From Promicromonospora sp. Populi (GTDB lineage Bacteria > Actinomycetota > Actinomycetes > Actinomycetales > Cellulomonadaceae): 64,000 nucleotides of DNA. The stretch covers positions 2,170,001-2,234,000 of the forward strand of contig NZ_CP163528.1 of NCBI RefSeq assembly GCF_041081105.1, read 5' to 3'. Shown here one piece after another: positions 8,665 through 17,741 of this stretch. Position numbers and translations under genes: made by a program. Below the pieces are notes generated by a model. The model was not told where the DNA came from. It did not search any database and was given only the letters and a program-made list of their open reading frames with translations. The stretch's first letter is position 1. Every line of letters starts with the position of its first letter.

Positions 8665-10485
8665 GTGCTGTCCGACGTGGCACGACGCGTCCCCGCACCC
8701 GAGATCGCGCCGCCCACGGCCGCCGACCCGCCCGAGATCGGCGGCTATCAGATCCGCGGCCGGCTGGGCCAGGGCGGCATGGGCATGGTGTACCTCGGCG
8801 CCACCCGGAGCGGCCGCCTGCTCGCGATCAAGGTCATCCACCCGGAACGCATCGACGACCGCGAGTTCCGGACCCGCTTCCGCCGCGAGGTGTCCGCCGC
8901 GGCAAAGGTGCGCAGCCGCCGCACGGCGGCGGTCGTCGACTTCGACGTCGACGCGGACACCCCCTGGCTGGCCACCGAGTACGTTCCCGGACCCACCCTG
9001 GCGCAGGCCATCACCGAGCTGGGGAGCCTGCCCGAGCCGGCGGTCCGCGAGCTCGTCACCGGTCTCACCGAGGCTCTCGAGGCGATCCACCGGGAAGGGC
9101 TCGTCCACCGCGACATCAAGCCCGCCAACGTGCTGCTCGGCCCCGACGGGCCCGTGCTGATCGACATGGGCATCGTCGCCGAGTCGGACGCCACGTCGTT
9201 GACCACCACCGGTATCCAGCCCGGGACGCCGCAGTTCATGTCACCCGAGCAGGCCCGGGGCGAGGCCGTCACCACCGCCACCGACGTGTGGTCGCTCGGC
9301 GCCGTCACCCACCTCGCGGCCGCCGGCACCGCACCGTTCGGGACGGGCAGCCTCGCGACGGTCACCTACCGGATAGTCCACGAACCGCCCGACCTCGACG
9401 CCCTGCCGTCCGGCCTGCGGCACCTGGTCGGCGCCTGCCTGGCCAAGGACCCCGCCGCTCGTCCGACGACGGCGGCGGTGCTCGCGTCGCTCGTCGACCT
9501 CCCGTACGTCGAAGCCGCCGACACCGGCCTGGCGGGCCCGGGCCTGTCCGACGCCGACACGATGCTGGGCGCGGAGGAAACGTCGTCGTCCGCTGCCCCG
9601 GCCGCGCCGGACGGACCGGAGGCACCGGCGGCGTCGGACCGGGTACGTCGCCGGGTACTGACCGGTCTGGTCGCGGCGGGCCTGGTGCTGGCCGGCGGCG
9701 GCGTCGCGGCGGCGGTCGTGCACTTCATGACTCCCGACGACACGCCTGGCGTGATCGCGGCGCCCCAGGACGAGGCATCGACGTCGGGCGAGCCGTCCGA
9801 AGAACCCAGCCCCAGCCCGAGCCCGACGGCGTCGCCGTCCTCGACACCCGAGGACTCTCCGGTCGCCACGCCCGTCGACGAGCAGGACGCCGGTGAGCAA
9901 GACGCGGCCCCGGCTCAGTTCCAGCCGGGCGCCGTGGCGATCCCGGCGCAGGTCCAGGTGGGCCAGAAGATCACCGCGGAAGCGACCGGCTGGACGCCGG
10001 AGCCGGTCGACACCGCGTGCCTGTGGAGCATCGGCGGCGAGGAACGGGACAACCTCGGGTCGTGCACCTACACCGTCGTGCTCGACGACGTGGGCAAGGC
10101 CGTCCAGGTCAGGCTCACCGCCGCCCGGTCGGGATACACCGAGGCGAGCCTGCTCTCCAACGCCACCGGCATGGTGCAGCAGCCGTCGGTGCCGCGGCCG
10201 AGCTGCACGATCGAGCTGGACAACGGCAAGGCGCACCTCGGCTGGATGGCCTACTGCGTGGTCGACCAGGACCCGAACGTCAGCTACACGTGGGCATGGG
10301 TCGACGTCGAGACCGGCGAGGCCGTCACCTGGGCGGAGTACGAGCCCGGTCCCCGCTACTGGCTCCGCGGGGCCTACAAAGGCCACCGCGTGCGAGTGAC
10401 GGTGACGGCGGAGCGGGCGGGCTACCGTTCGGCCGAGTTCGCCACCACCTTCACCCTGCCGGACGAGCCGGCCCCGATCGAGTGA
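8665..10485 (+). CDS. Membrane Ser/Thr protein kinase with extracellular beta domains
   Basis: Hanks-type kinase of about 606 residues. The GTG at 8665 has GAGGAG just upstream. Kinase domain residues 27-290: glycine loop LGQGGMGMVY, ATP Lys56 in AIKVI, catalytic HRDIKPAN (Asp150) and Mg loop DMG in place of DFG (Asp167), then GTPQFMSPEQ. One membrane helix lies near 328-350, followed by a Pro/Ser-rich stalk and two Ig-like beta modules that resemble repeats found in actinobacterial surface proteins (GWTPEP, SYTWAWVD). There are no PASTA domains. Target unknown. A paralogue lies at 51322-52935. Confidence 0.9.
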   Translation: MLSDVARRVPAPEIAPPTAADPPEIGGYQIRGRLGQGGMGMVYLGATRSGRLLAIKVIHPERIDDREFRTRFRREVSAAAKVRSRRTAAVVDFDVDADTPWLATEYVPGPTLAQAITELGSLPEPAVRELVTGLTEALEAIHREGLVHRDIKPANVLLGPDGPVLIDMGIVAESDATSLTTTGIQPGTPQFMSPEQARGEAVTTATDVWSLGAVTHLAAAGTAPFGTGSLATVTYRIVHEPPDLDALPSGLRHLVGACLAKDPAARPTTAAVLASLVDLPYVEAADTGLAGPGLSDADTMLGAEETSSSAAPAAPDGPEAPAASDRVRRRVLTGLVAAGLVLAGGGVAAAVVHFMTPDDTPGVIAAPQDEASTSGEPSEEPSPSPSPTASPSSTPEDSPVATPVDEQDAGEQDAAPAQFQPGAVAIPAQVQVGQKITAEATGWTPEPVDTACLWSIGGEERDNLGSCTYTVVLDDVGKAVQVRLTAARSGYTEASLLSNATGMVQQPSVPRPSCTIELDNGKAHLGWMAYCVVDQDPNVSYTWAWVDVETGEAVTWAEYEPGPRYWLRGAYKGHRVRVTVTAERAGYRSAEFATTFTLPDEPAPIE

Positions 10486-10623
10486 CCGGACGCCGCGAGC
10501 GGGGCTATCTTTCCGTCTACCTCGTGCGTAAAGAGCACAAAGTACCCAACGTGGTACAAGATCAGCCTTGCACTTCGCTGTCCAGCCTCACCCACTGCAC
10601 CGACCGAGAGGGATAAATCCATC

Positions 10624-11916
10624 ATGGCATCGGAGAAACGCCGTCGACGCGTTCCTGCGGTCATCGCTGATACGCGCAGAAACCCCGGGTTCTTCCTGGG
10701 CGCCTTCGGCCTCTCGGCCTGGGCCTACATCGGCATGTCACACACCATCGCCGCCTACGAGGGGCCGCGACTCGGCTACGCGCTCGGCGTCGCCTACGAG
10801 GCACTGGTGATCGGCCTGGCCTGGGAGGGACGGCGCAGGGCCGACCGAGCGCTCGAGAGCGGCCGTCAGCCGGCCGGGCACGGACGCTGGCTCGGCGGCG
10901 CGATCATCGTCGGCATCCTGTCCGGCGCGCTCGCCGCATGGCACGGCTGGCTGCTCGGCGAGGGCATCTTCGCCGCCTCGCGCGCCGTGGCCCCCGTCCT
11001 CGCCGCCGTGGCGGTACACCTCTTCTTCCAGTCGGCGTCGAGCGCGCGCAACCTCGATCGGCTGGCCCAGATCGAGGCCGACCGTGAGACGGCAGTGCTG
11101 GACATGCTCGACGCGGTGCGGCTGGCGCAGATCGCCCCCGAGGAGGAGCGCGACGCGCGCATCGCCGATGTGAACGCCGCCGTGACGCGGGTCCACCGCC
11201 ACGTGCCCGCCGGCGTCACCGCGGAGGTGACGCGCCCACATCTCGAGTCGGAGCGCACGATCCGCGACGTGGTCCAGGAGGCCGCCGCGCTAGCCGGCGA
11301 ATGGATGCCGGTCCCGATGAAAACTGAGCAGATCGCTGCCGGCACCGCTCCGACCCGCGTCGCACTGCCCGACCCTGTCCTGCCCGTCGTCCTGCCCGAG
11401 GCCGCTGCCGAGCTTGCCGCGGCGGCCCAGCCTGCCCAGCTCACCCAGCTCTCCAGCCCTCGACCCGAGCCGGTCGCGCCCGAGCCGGTCGCATATGAAC
11501 CGGTCGCATATGAGCCGGTCGCTCCCGAGCCGGTCGCTCCCGAACCGCACCCCGAGCCTGCCCTGGCCGACGCCGCCGAGCGCGCGCTCCTGCAGCGCAA
11601 GTACGCGCCCGTGCCGGCAGCGGCAGCGGCAGCGCCGAGCTTTGCTCAGGTGGCGCCCCGGGACCCGGACCCCGTCACGGACTGGGACTCCCTGTCCGCC
11701 GACGTGCCGAAGCCCGCGGTCGCCAGCCCGTCGGCGCCGCTCACCACGCACCAGATCAGCCACATCCGCGTGCTCCGGTGGGAGCAGAACCTCAGCCTCG
11801 AAGAGGTCGCGGGGCGAGTCGGCGTCTCCGTGAGCGACGTGAACAGGTACGCCCCGAGCACGGACGTCCCGACCACCGAGACCGGCTCTTTCCTGGCCGT
11901 TCCGGCGGCTCTCTGA
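10624..11916 (+). CDS. Membrane protein with Pro-rich linker and C-terminal HTH
   Basis: A 430-residue protein. Residues about 20-140 hold a cluster of hydrophobic helices (FFLGAFGLSAWAYIG, LGYALGVAYEALVIGLAW, AIIVGILSGALAAWHGWLLG, AVAPVLAAVAVHLFF). A helical middle (about 145-230) with heptad character may be a coiled coil. A Pro/Glu/Val repeat follows (EPVAPEPVAYEPVAYEPVA, about 278-305). The end (about 375-415) reads ITHIRVLRW-like, then LSLEEVAGRVGVSVSDVNRY, a convincing helix-turn-helix. It resembles membrane proteins of the DUF2637 type found with actinobacterial replication or conjugation genes, but I am not sure. Single gene, closed by a strong terminator. Confidence 0.7.
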   Translation: MASEKRRRRVPAVIADTRRNPGFFLGAFGLSAWAYIGMSHTIAAYEGPRLGYALGVAYEALVIGLAWEGRRRADRALESGRQPAGHGRWLGGAIIVGILSGALAAWHGWLLGEGIFAASRAVAPVLAAVAVHLFFQSASSARNLDRLAQIEADRETAVLDMLDAVRLAQIAPEEERDARIADVNAAVTRVHRHVPAGVTAEVTRPHLESERTIRDVVQEAAALAGEWMPVPMKTEQIAAGTAPTRVALPDPVLPVVLPEAAAELAAAAQPAQLTQLSSPRPEPVAPEPVAYEPVAYEPVAPEPVAPEPHPEPALADAAERALLQRKYAPVPAAAAAAPSFAQVAPRDPDPVTDWDSLSADVPKPAVASPSAPLTTHQISHIRVLRWEQNLSLEEVAGRVGVSVSDVNRYAPSTDVPTTETGSFLAVPAAL

Positions 11917-11920
11917 CCCT

Positions 11921-11962
11921 GACACGCGCGGCCCGGCCCCGCGGGGCCGGGCCGTGCGTGTC
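11921..11962. terminator. Bidirectional terminator hairpin
   Basis: Bases 11921-11940 pair with 11943-11962 with one mismatch (20-base arms, almost all G and C). It lies between the end of the plus-strand membrane/HTH gene (11916) and the end of the minus-strand aldehyde dehydrogenase gene (11968), so it can serve both. Confidence 0.92.
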
Positions 11963-11967
11963 GGTGG

Positions 11968-13530
11968 TCAGCCGAAGTTGACGCCCTGCGCCAGCGGCAG
12001 CTCGGTGGAGTAGTTCACCGTGTTCGTGGCGCGGCGCATGTACTGCTTCCAGGCGTCCGAGCCGGACTCGCGCCCGCCGCCCGTCGACTTCTCGCCGCCG
12101 AACGCGCCGCCGATCTCAGCACCCGAGGTGCCGATGTTGACGTTCACGATGCCGCAGTCCGAGCCGACCTCCGACATGAAGGTCTCGGCCTCGCGCACGT
12201 CCAGCGTGAAGATCGACGACGACAGCCCCTGGGGCACGTCGTTCTGCACGGCGATCGCCTCGGACAGCTCCGAGTAGGTCAGCACGTACAGGATCGGCGC
12301 GAAGGTCTCGCGCTTGACGACGTCGGCCTGCTCGGGCATGCGCACGATCGCCGGGTGCACGTACGCCGCGTCCTCGGCGCCGGACACGGTCACCGCGGTG
12401 CCGCCCACCACGAGCTCGCCGCCCGCGGCCACGGCCTCGTCGATCGCGGCCAGCATGCGCTCGCGCGCTCCGGCGTCGACCAGCGGGCCGACGAGCGTGC
12501 CCTCGGTACGCGGGTCGCCGACCGGCAGCCCGGTGTAGACCTTGGCGAGCCGCTCGACGACGTCGTCCACGATCGACTCGTGCACGATCAGGCGCCGCAG
12601 GGAGGTGCAGCGCTGCCCCGCCGTGCCGGCGGCCGAGAACACGGCGCCGCGCACCGCGAGGTCGAGGTCCGCCGACGGCGCGACGATCGCCGCGTTGTTG
12701 CCGCCCAGCTCCAGCAGGTAGCGGCCGCCACGCGCGGCGACGACGGGCGCGACCTGCTGCCCCATCCGCTCCGAGCCTGTGGCGGAGACGAGCACCACGC
12801 GCGGGTCGGCCACCAGGGCCTCGCCTGCCTCGCGGTCCCCGAGCAGCAGCTGCGACACACCGGCCGGGAACCCGGCCTCGGCGAGCGCCCGGTCGAGCAG
12901 CGCGGAGGCGCCCACGGCGGACAGCAGCGTCTTCTCGCTCGGCTTCCACACCACGGTGTCGCCGCAGACCAGCGCGACGGCCGTGTTCCAGGACCAGACC
13001 GCTACCGGGAAGTTGAAGGCGCTGATCACGCCGACCACGCCCATCGGGTGCCAGGTCTCCATGAGGCGGTGGCCGGGGCGCTCGGACGGCATGGTTCGGC
13101 CGCCGACCTGCCGCGACAGCCCAACGGCGAAGTCGCAGATGTCGATCATCTCCTGGACCTCGCCCAGGGCCTCGCTGGTGACCTTGCCCGCCTCGATGGT
13201 GACGAGCTCGGCCAGGTCCGTCTTGTGCTCGGTGAGCAGCTCACCCAGGCGCTTGATCACCTGGCCGCGCACGGGCGCGGGCACCGAGCGCCAGGTCGTG
13301 AAGGCCTCGGCGGCCTGCCCGACGGCGGCGGCTGCCTCCGGGGCGCCGTCGCGCTTGACGTGAAAGATCGGTGTGCCGGAAAGCGGCGAGACCGCCGGGA
13401 GCGCGTCCGCAGGAGTTCCGCCGGGGTTCGGTGCGTACCGCTCAAGGCGGGCACCCAGCCGCTCCAGGGCGGCCAGCGCGGTGTCGCGCAGCTCGGTCGT
13501 CAGCGGGCTGTGGGTGGTGGTGCTGGTCAT
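11968..13530 (-). CDS. amaB: ALDH7-type dehydrogenase, probable alpha-aminoadipate semialdehyde dehydrogenase
   Basis: A 520-residue NAD(P)+-dependent aldehyde dehydrogenase. Catalytic Cys lies in GTAGQRCTSLRR and the Glu in LELGGNNAA. The C-terminus reads SDCGIVNVNIGTSGAE, then FGGEKSTGGGRESGSD, then NYSTELPLAQG, which is the ALDH7/antiquitin signature rather than general ALDH. That family oxidises alpha-aminoadipate semialdehyde (from piperideine-6-carboxylate) to alpha-aminoadipate in lysine breakdown. It is the last gene of an operon with HglS and an FAD amine oxidase, and its start overlaps the hglS stop by ATGA, which supports this role. Soluble, cytoplasmic. Confidence 0.9.
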   Translation of the reverse strand: MTSTTTHSPLTTELRDTALAALERLGARLERYAPNPGGTPADALPAVSPLSGTPIFHVKRDGAPEAAAAVGQAAEAFTTWRSVPAPVRGQVIKRLGELLTEHKTDLAELVTIEAGKVTSEALGEVQEMIDICDFAVGLSRQVGGRTMPSERPGHRLMETWHPMGVVGVISAFNFPVAVWSWNTAVALVCGDTVVWKPSEKTLLSAVGASALLDRALAEAGFPAGVSQLLLGDREAGEALVADPRVVLVSATGSERMGQQVAPVVAARGGRYLLELGGNNAAIVAPSADLDLAVRGAVFSAAGTAGQRCTSLRRLIVHESIVDDVVERLAKVYTGLPVGDPRTEGTLVGPLVDAGARERMLAAIDEAVAAGGELVVGGTAVTVSGAEDAAYVHPAIVRMPEQADVVKRETFAPILYVLTYSELSEAIAVQNDVPQGLSSSIFTLDVREAETFMSEVGSDCGIVNVNIGTSGAEIGGAFGGEKSTGGGRESGSDAWKQYMRRATNTVNYSTELPLAQGVNFG

Positions 13531-14942
13531 CGCGGTGCTCCCGTTGTGCGGTGTGGGGTGGTGAGGGTTGCCGGGTCGACGCCAAGGGTCTCGGCGGCGC
13601 CGGCGAGCGACCTGGACACCTGGTCGGCGTACAGGTCGAAGGGGTCGTTCAGCTCACGGCCGAGGGCGCCGGCCATCCAGTCGGCGTCCCGGTCGGTGCC
13701 CTCCTGGCTGGCGTCCTTGGCGCCGTCGGACGTGAGGTTGGACTGGAAGATCCCGGCCGCGGACCGCGGCAGGAAGTCCTCGTAGACGACGGGCTCGCGG
13801 GCGACGGCGGGCGACCCGCTCGCGTCGACGGGCTCATAGGTGAACCAGCCCAGCCCCTGGTCGGCGAGCGCCGCCTCGGTGGTGGGGAAGGTCTTGTGCC
13901 AGACGGCGCGTGCGAGCTCCTGGCGCTGCGCCTCGGTGAAGCCGGGGTCGTCAGCACGGGCCGCCGCGGCTACCTCGTCGATCTCGACCACTGCGGCGTC
14001 GTAGGCGGCGCGGCCCTCACGGGTCAGCGCGATGCCGCGGGCCTCGACCTCGCCGAACCGCACCCGCAGGGAGTCGTGCACGATCTCGCCGTCGGCGGTA
14101 CGGAACGTGCGCGGCTCGGCGAGCGCGCGGAAGGACGTCTGGCGCAGCAGCACGTCCGGGCCCTCCCAGCGCGGCGGGCCCTGGATCGCGTCGATCATGG
14201 TGATCCCGCGCGCCTCCATCCGGGCGTACAGGTCGTCGATGTCCAGGACACGGGGCGTGAGGTGGTTGATGTGCGTGGACGCGATGCCGCCGATGTCGGC
14301 CGCGACGGCGCTGACCGCCTCCAGCTCGCGGTACCAGGCCTGGTCGACGGGCTCGTCGGACAGCTCGAACGCCTGGGTCGCCAGGCGCAGGAACTCGGCG
14401 GCCTCGTTCTCGGGGAGACCACCCTCGGCCTCGGCGCGGTCCGCGAGCGCGAGCAGCTCCGGGCCGAACAGGGTGCGGGCGCCGAGGAAGTTCTCCAGGC
14501 GCCGCTCCAGGTCCGCGGTGAAGAACCGGCGGTCTGCCGTCACCAGCATGGAGGTGAACACGCGGAACGGGTTGCGGGCCAGCTCGTCGCGCTCGATCGG
14601 GCGGAACGCCGTCGAGATGACGGGGACCGAGCTGGACGAGGCGTCGCGCAGGTCGTAGAAGCCGACCGGGCGCATGCCCATCGCGCCGAAGATCCGGGCC
14701 ACCTGCGACATCTCGGTGGGGGTGCCCACCCGGATGGCGCCGTGCCGCTCCGCGGTGACGCGCGCGATGGAGCCGAGCCGTTCGGCATCGGCGCCGTGCT
14801 GGGTCACGTAGTCGGCGTTGACCTCGTGCGACACGTCCAGCAGCGTGGTGTAGGCGGGTACTTCCTTGCCGTACATGTCCGAGAGGCTGCGCGCGAACGC
14901 GGCTCTCAGCTGCCAGGGCTCGAGGAACGTCACTGCCGTCAT
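13527..14942 (-). CDS. hglS: 2-oxoadipate dioxygenase/decarboxylase (DUF1338)
   Basis: A 471-residue protein of the DUF1338/YdcJ family, shown in Pseudomonas to be HglS, a non-haem Fe(II) enzyme turning 2-oxoadipate into D-2-hydroxyglutarate. Seen: DVSHEVN near residue 37-42 with the first metal His, STHINHLTPR near 240 with the second, and the long helical insert between them. Family length is about 460, so it is complete. It sits between an FAD-dependent amine oxidase gene and an ALDH7 gene on the same strand, which together make a lysine/pipecolate route ending in 2-hydroxyglutarate. Function is assigned by family and context. Confidence 0.88.
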   Translation of the reverse strand: MTAVTFLEPWQLRAAFARSLSDMYGKEVPAYTTLLDVSHEVNADYVTQHGADAERLGSIARVTAERHGAIRVGTPTEMSQVARIFGAMGMRPVGFYDLRDASSSSVPVISTAFRPIERDELARNPFRVFTSMLVTADRRFFTADLERRLENFLGARTLFGPELLALADRAEAEGGLPENEAAEFLRLATQAFELSDEPVDQAWYRELEAVSAVAADIGGIASTHINHLTPRVLDIDDLYARMEARGITMIDAIQGPPRWEGPDVLLRQTSFRALAEPRTFRTADGEIVHDSLRVRFGEVEARGIALTREGRAAYDAAVVEIDEVAAAARADDPGFTEAQRQELARAVWHKTFPTTEAALADQGLGWFTYEPVDASGSPAVAREPVVYEDFLPRSAAGIFQSNLTSDGAKDASQEGTDRDADWMAGALGRELNDPFDLYADQVSRSLAGAAETLGVDPATLTTPHRTTGAPR

Positions 14943-14959
14943 CTCTTCTCTCCTGTCGG

Positions 14960-16186
14960 TCAGATGATGTTCGACTCGGGGCCTCGTCGCCCCGAGCTCG
15001 TGGTGGGCTGGGTGGGGCCGGCGGAGTCTGCGACGACGAACCGGTCGGCGGTGAACCCGGACACGTCGACCCGGGGCGTGCGGCCCGCGTACAGGTCACG
15101 GACCGCCTCGCCGACGGCGGGGGCCTGCAGGAACCCGTGCCCGGAGAAGCCCGCGGCGTACAGCACGCGACCGGGCACGCCGGCGGCCTCGCCGATCAGC
15201 GCGTTGTGGTCCGGCGTCATCTCGTAGAGGCCGGCCCAGCCGCGCGCGACGGGTACGTCGGCCAAGGCGGGGGCGCACGCTCCGATCGCCCCGCGCAGGA
15301 GCGGCAGCCAGTCCGGGTCGTAGGTGCGCTCGAACGCGATGGGGGTCTCGGGGTCGGCGATGCCGAGCAGCAGGCCGCCGGGCTCGGCGTTGTGGAAGTA
15401 GAAGGTGGTGCCGTAGTCGATGGTGAACGGGACGCGGGACGGCACCGGGTCCAGCGGCGGCGTGAAGCCGATCTGCCGCCGGAACGGGTCGACGGGCAGG
15501 TCGAGCCCGGCCTTGGCGGCCACGTCCCTGGTCCACGCCCCGGCACACAGCACGACGGCGGTGGTGCGCACCCGGCCCTGGTCCGTCCAGACCGCGGTGA
15601 TCTCGTTGCCCCGGGCCTCGACGTCGGTCACCGTGACGTGGGTGCGGACGCGGGCGCCGTACAGCTCCGCGCCGGCCGCATAGCCCTCGACGACGGCCTT
15701 CGGGTGGGCGAACCCGTCCCGCGCGGCATAGGCGGCCCCGGCGTAGCGGTCGACATCGACGTACGGGTTCAACCGGCGCACGGCGTCGTGGCCGAGCATG
15801 CTGCTGACGACGCCGCGCTCGTTCTGCATGGCCACGGATTCCTCGAACAGGGCGACGTCCTCGGCGGCCGGCAGGAGGAACAGGTAGCCCGGCTGCTGCA
15901 GCCCGATGTCCGCACCGGGGCGGTTCACGAAGTCCTCGTACAGGTCCAGGCTGCGGTTGCCGAGGTCCACGTTCGCGGGGTCGGAGAACTGAGCGCGCAC
16001 TCCCCCGATGGGCTTGCCCGAGCTGCCCGAGGCGAGCTCGTCGGCCTCCAGGAGCAGCACGTCGACGCCGTCCTCGGCGAGGTGGAACGCCACCGAAGCA
16101 CCGATCGCGCCGCCGCCGACCACAACGACCTCGGCGCGCGCGGGGAGCGGCCCGCGCCGGTCGGCGGGCTGCCGTGCTGAGGTCAT
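14960..16186 (-). CDS. FAD-dependent amine oxidase, possibly pipecolate oxidase
   Basis: About 408 residues of the DAO/sarcosine-oxidase fold. The FAD-binding GGGAIGASVAFHLA lies near residue 24, with the acidic end of strand two in LLLEADELASGSSGKP. The C-terminal FAD segment GFSGHGFLQAPAVGEAV is also clear. I start at the ATG at 16186; an upstream in-frame extension to 16303 runs through the promoter and a repeat, so it is unlikely. First gene of the operon with hglS and amaB, 17 bases before hglS. Family members oxidise sarcosine, glycine, proline or pipecolate; pipecolate is inferred from the neighbours. Confidence 0.8.
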   Translation of the reverse strand: MTSARQPADRRGPLPARAEVVVVGGGAIGASVAFHLAEDGVDVLLLEADELASGSSGKPIGGVRAQFSDPANVDLGNRSLDLYEDFVNRPGADIGLQQPGYLFLLPAAEDVALFEESVAMQNERGVVSSMLGHDAVRRLNPYVDVDRYAGAAYAARDGFAHPKAVVEGYAAGAELYGARVRTHVTVTDVEARGNEITAVWTDQGRVRTTAVVLCAGAWTRDVAAKAGLDLPVDPFRRQIGFTPPLDPVPSRVPFTIDYGTTFYFHNAEPGGLLLGIADPETPIAFERTYDPDWLPLLRGAIGACAPALADVPVARGWAGLYEMTPDHNALIGEAAGVPGRVLYAAGFSGHGFLQAPAVGEAVRDLYAGRTPRVDVSGFTADRFVVADSAGPTQPTTSSGRRGPESNII

Positions 16187-16243
16187 GCACGCATCCTGCC
16201 ACGCACTCCGGCCAATGTTGACCCGCACCGGAATTGTTCCTGC

Positions 16244-16276
16244 AAACAGGTGCCACGACCCAGGGAAACAGTTGCC
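16244..16276 (-). promoter_or_regulatory. Direct repeats upstream of the lysine-catabolism operon
   Basis: AAACAGGTGCC at 16244-16254 is repeated as AAACAGTTGCC at 16266-16276, 22 bases apart, about two DNA turns. It lies 58-90 bases upstream of the oxidase start, where an operator would be expected. No regulator gene is adjacent. Functional status is unproven. Confidence 0.35.
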
Positions 16277-16285
16277 GATCGGAGT

Positions 16286-16324
16286 GTGTTGCGGAGAGTG
16301 CACATCGTCTACTCAGCGCAACAC
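16286..16324. repeat. Palindromic repeat family, copy D (degenerate)
   Basis: GTGTTGC at 16286-16292 pairs with GCAACAC at 16318-16324 around a core containing GTCTACTCAGC. The core matches the reverse complement of those at 21974-22008 and 26226-26250. It lies downstream of zur and upstream of the FAD oxidase gene. Pairing inside the loop is weaker than in the copies at 26211 and 52939. Confidence 0.65.
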
Positions 16325-16407
16325 GTTCCCCGGACGCGGTCTTTCCCCGGACCCTCGCCACGCCGCCACCCCGGGGAGCGCGCCGCTGAGTGACCCCGCG
16401 GGCGCCG

Positions 16408-16806
16408 TCAGCCGGCGGAAGAAGCGCGGCAGTCCGCGCAGGTGCCCCACAGCTCGACCGTGTGCTCGATGTCGTCGAAGCCCTGGGCGGCGGCGACCTT
16501 CGAGGCCCAGGCCTCGACCGTGGGGCCGTCGATCTCGACGGTCCGGCCGCACATCCGGCACACCAGGTGGTGGTGGTGCTCGCGGCGCGCGCACCGGCGG
16601 TAGAGGCTCTCGCCGTCCTCCGCGCGCAGCACGTCCACCTCGCTCGCCTCGGCAAGCGCCTGCAGCGCCCGGTACACGGTCGCCAGCCCCACGGACTCGC
16701 CGCGGGCGCGCAGGGTCTCGTGCAGCTGCTGGGCGGAGCGGAAGTCGGCGAGCTCGTCGAGCGCCTCGACGACGGCGGTCCGCTGGCGGGTCATACGAGC
16801 GGCCAT
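16408..16806 (-). CDS. zur: Fur-family regulator, zinc uptake repressor
   Basis: A 132-residue Fur-family repressor. The N-terminal winged helix includes TRQRTAVVEAL and VGLATVYRALQAL. The dimerisation part has REHHHHLVCRMCG with regulatory His residues and one CxxC, and a second CADC near the end; together these make the structural zinc site. The ATG at 16806 overlaps the znuB stop as ATGA, so it is translated with the transporter genes, which fits Zur rather than Fur. The tandem boxes at 19521-19557 upstream of znuA are its likely operators, giving autoregulation. Confidence 0.9.
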   Translation of the reverse strand: MAARMTRQRTAVVEALDELADFRSAQQLHETLRARGESVGLATVYRALQALAEASEVDVLRAEDGESLYRRCARREHHHHLVCRMCGRTVEIDGPTVEAWASKVAAAQGFDDIEHTVELWGTCADCRASSAG

Positions 16807-17741
16807 CAGCGGCACTCCTTCGCGGCGGCCAGCGCACGTTCCGTTGCGGCGGCCGGCAGTTCGACGTCGTCGGGCAGGTCAGGATGCGGGTCGTGCGCGG
16901 GGCGCCGTCGGGTCAGGAGCGGTGCCACCAGGGAGACCACCGCGTACACGGCGATGGCGAGCACAACGATAGTCGCGCCGGGCGAGACGTTGTACCAGTA
17001 GGTGATGCTCAGGCCGGTCACACAGACCACGACGCCGACGACGCACGCCGTGAGCATGGTGCGGCCGAACGCGTGCGTGACCTGCTGCGCCACGGCCACC
17101 GGCACGATCATGAGCGCGCTGACCAGCAGCAGCCCGACGACACGCATCGCGACGGTCACGGTGAGGGCGGAGACGACCGCGACGACGATGTTCAGCGCCC
17201 ACACGGGCAGCCCGGAGGCGATCGCGAACTCCTCGTCGTGGCTCACGGCGAACAGCGCGTGCCGCAGTCCGACGCCGATGGCCAGGACCACGAGCGAGAG
17301 CACCACGGTGAGCCAGAGGTCGCCGTCGGACACCGTCGAGATCGAGCCGAACAGGTACTGCATGAGGTTCCCGGAGGAGCCGCCGGCGATCCCGATGAGC
17401 AGGACGCCGCCCGCGATGCCGCCGTAGAACATGATGGCCAGGGCCAGGTCGCCGGAGGTACGGCCGCGGCGTCGGACCACCTCGATGAGGACCGAGCCGA
17501 CCACCGCGGCGACCACCGCGCCGGGCACCGCGAGGGCGTCGTTCGGCGTCAGGCCCATACCCGCGCCGACGAGCCAGCCCAGCGCCACACCGGTCAGGGC
17601 GACGTGCCCGATCCCGTCACCGAGCAGGGAAAGCCGGCGCTGCACCAGGTACGTGCCGACGACGGGTGCGGTCACGCCCACGAGCAGCGCGGCTACCAGG
17701 GCGCGCTGCATGAACGGGTCGGTCAGCATGAGCGCGATCAC
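16806..17741 (-). CDS. znuB: Zinc ABC transporter, permease
   Basis: A 311-residue ABC-3 family permease with eight or nine hydrophobic helices. The family segment YLVQRRLSLLGDGIGHVALTG is near residue 31, and GLLLVSALMIVPVA near residue 200. Members move Zn(II) or Mn(II) across the membrane; zinc is inferred from the adjacent Zur and from a His-rich ZnuA. The C-terminal tail is polar and contains HDPHPD, which might bind metal. Stop and start overlap its neighbours by four bases on both sides. Confidence 0.93.
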   Translation of the reverse strand: MIALMLTDPFMQRALVAALLVGVTAPVVGTYLVQRRLSLLGDGIGHVALTGVALGWLVGAGMGLTPNDALAVPGAVVAAVVGSVLIEVVRRRGRTSGDLALAIMFYGGIAGGVLLIGIAGGSSGNLMQYLFGSISTVSDGDLWLTVVLSLVVLAIGVGLRHALFAVSHDEEFAIASGLPVWALNIVVAVVSALTVTVAMRVVGLLLVSALMIVPVAVAQQVTHAFGRTMLTACVVGVVVCVTGLSITYWYNVSPGATIVVLAIAVYAVVSLVAPLLTRRRPAHDPHPDLPDDVELPAAATERALAAAKECR

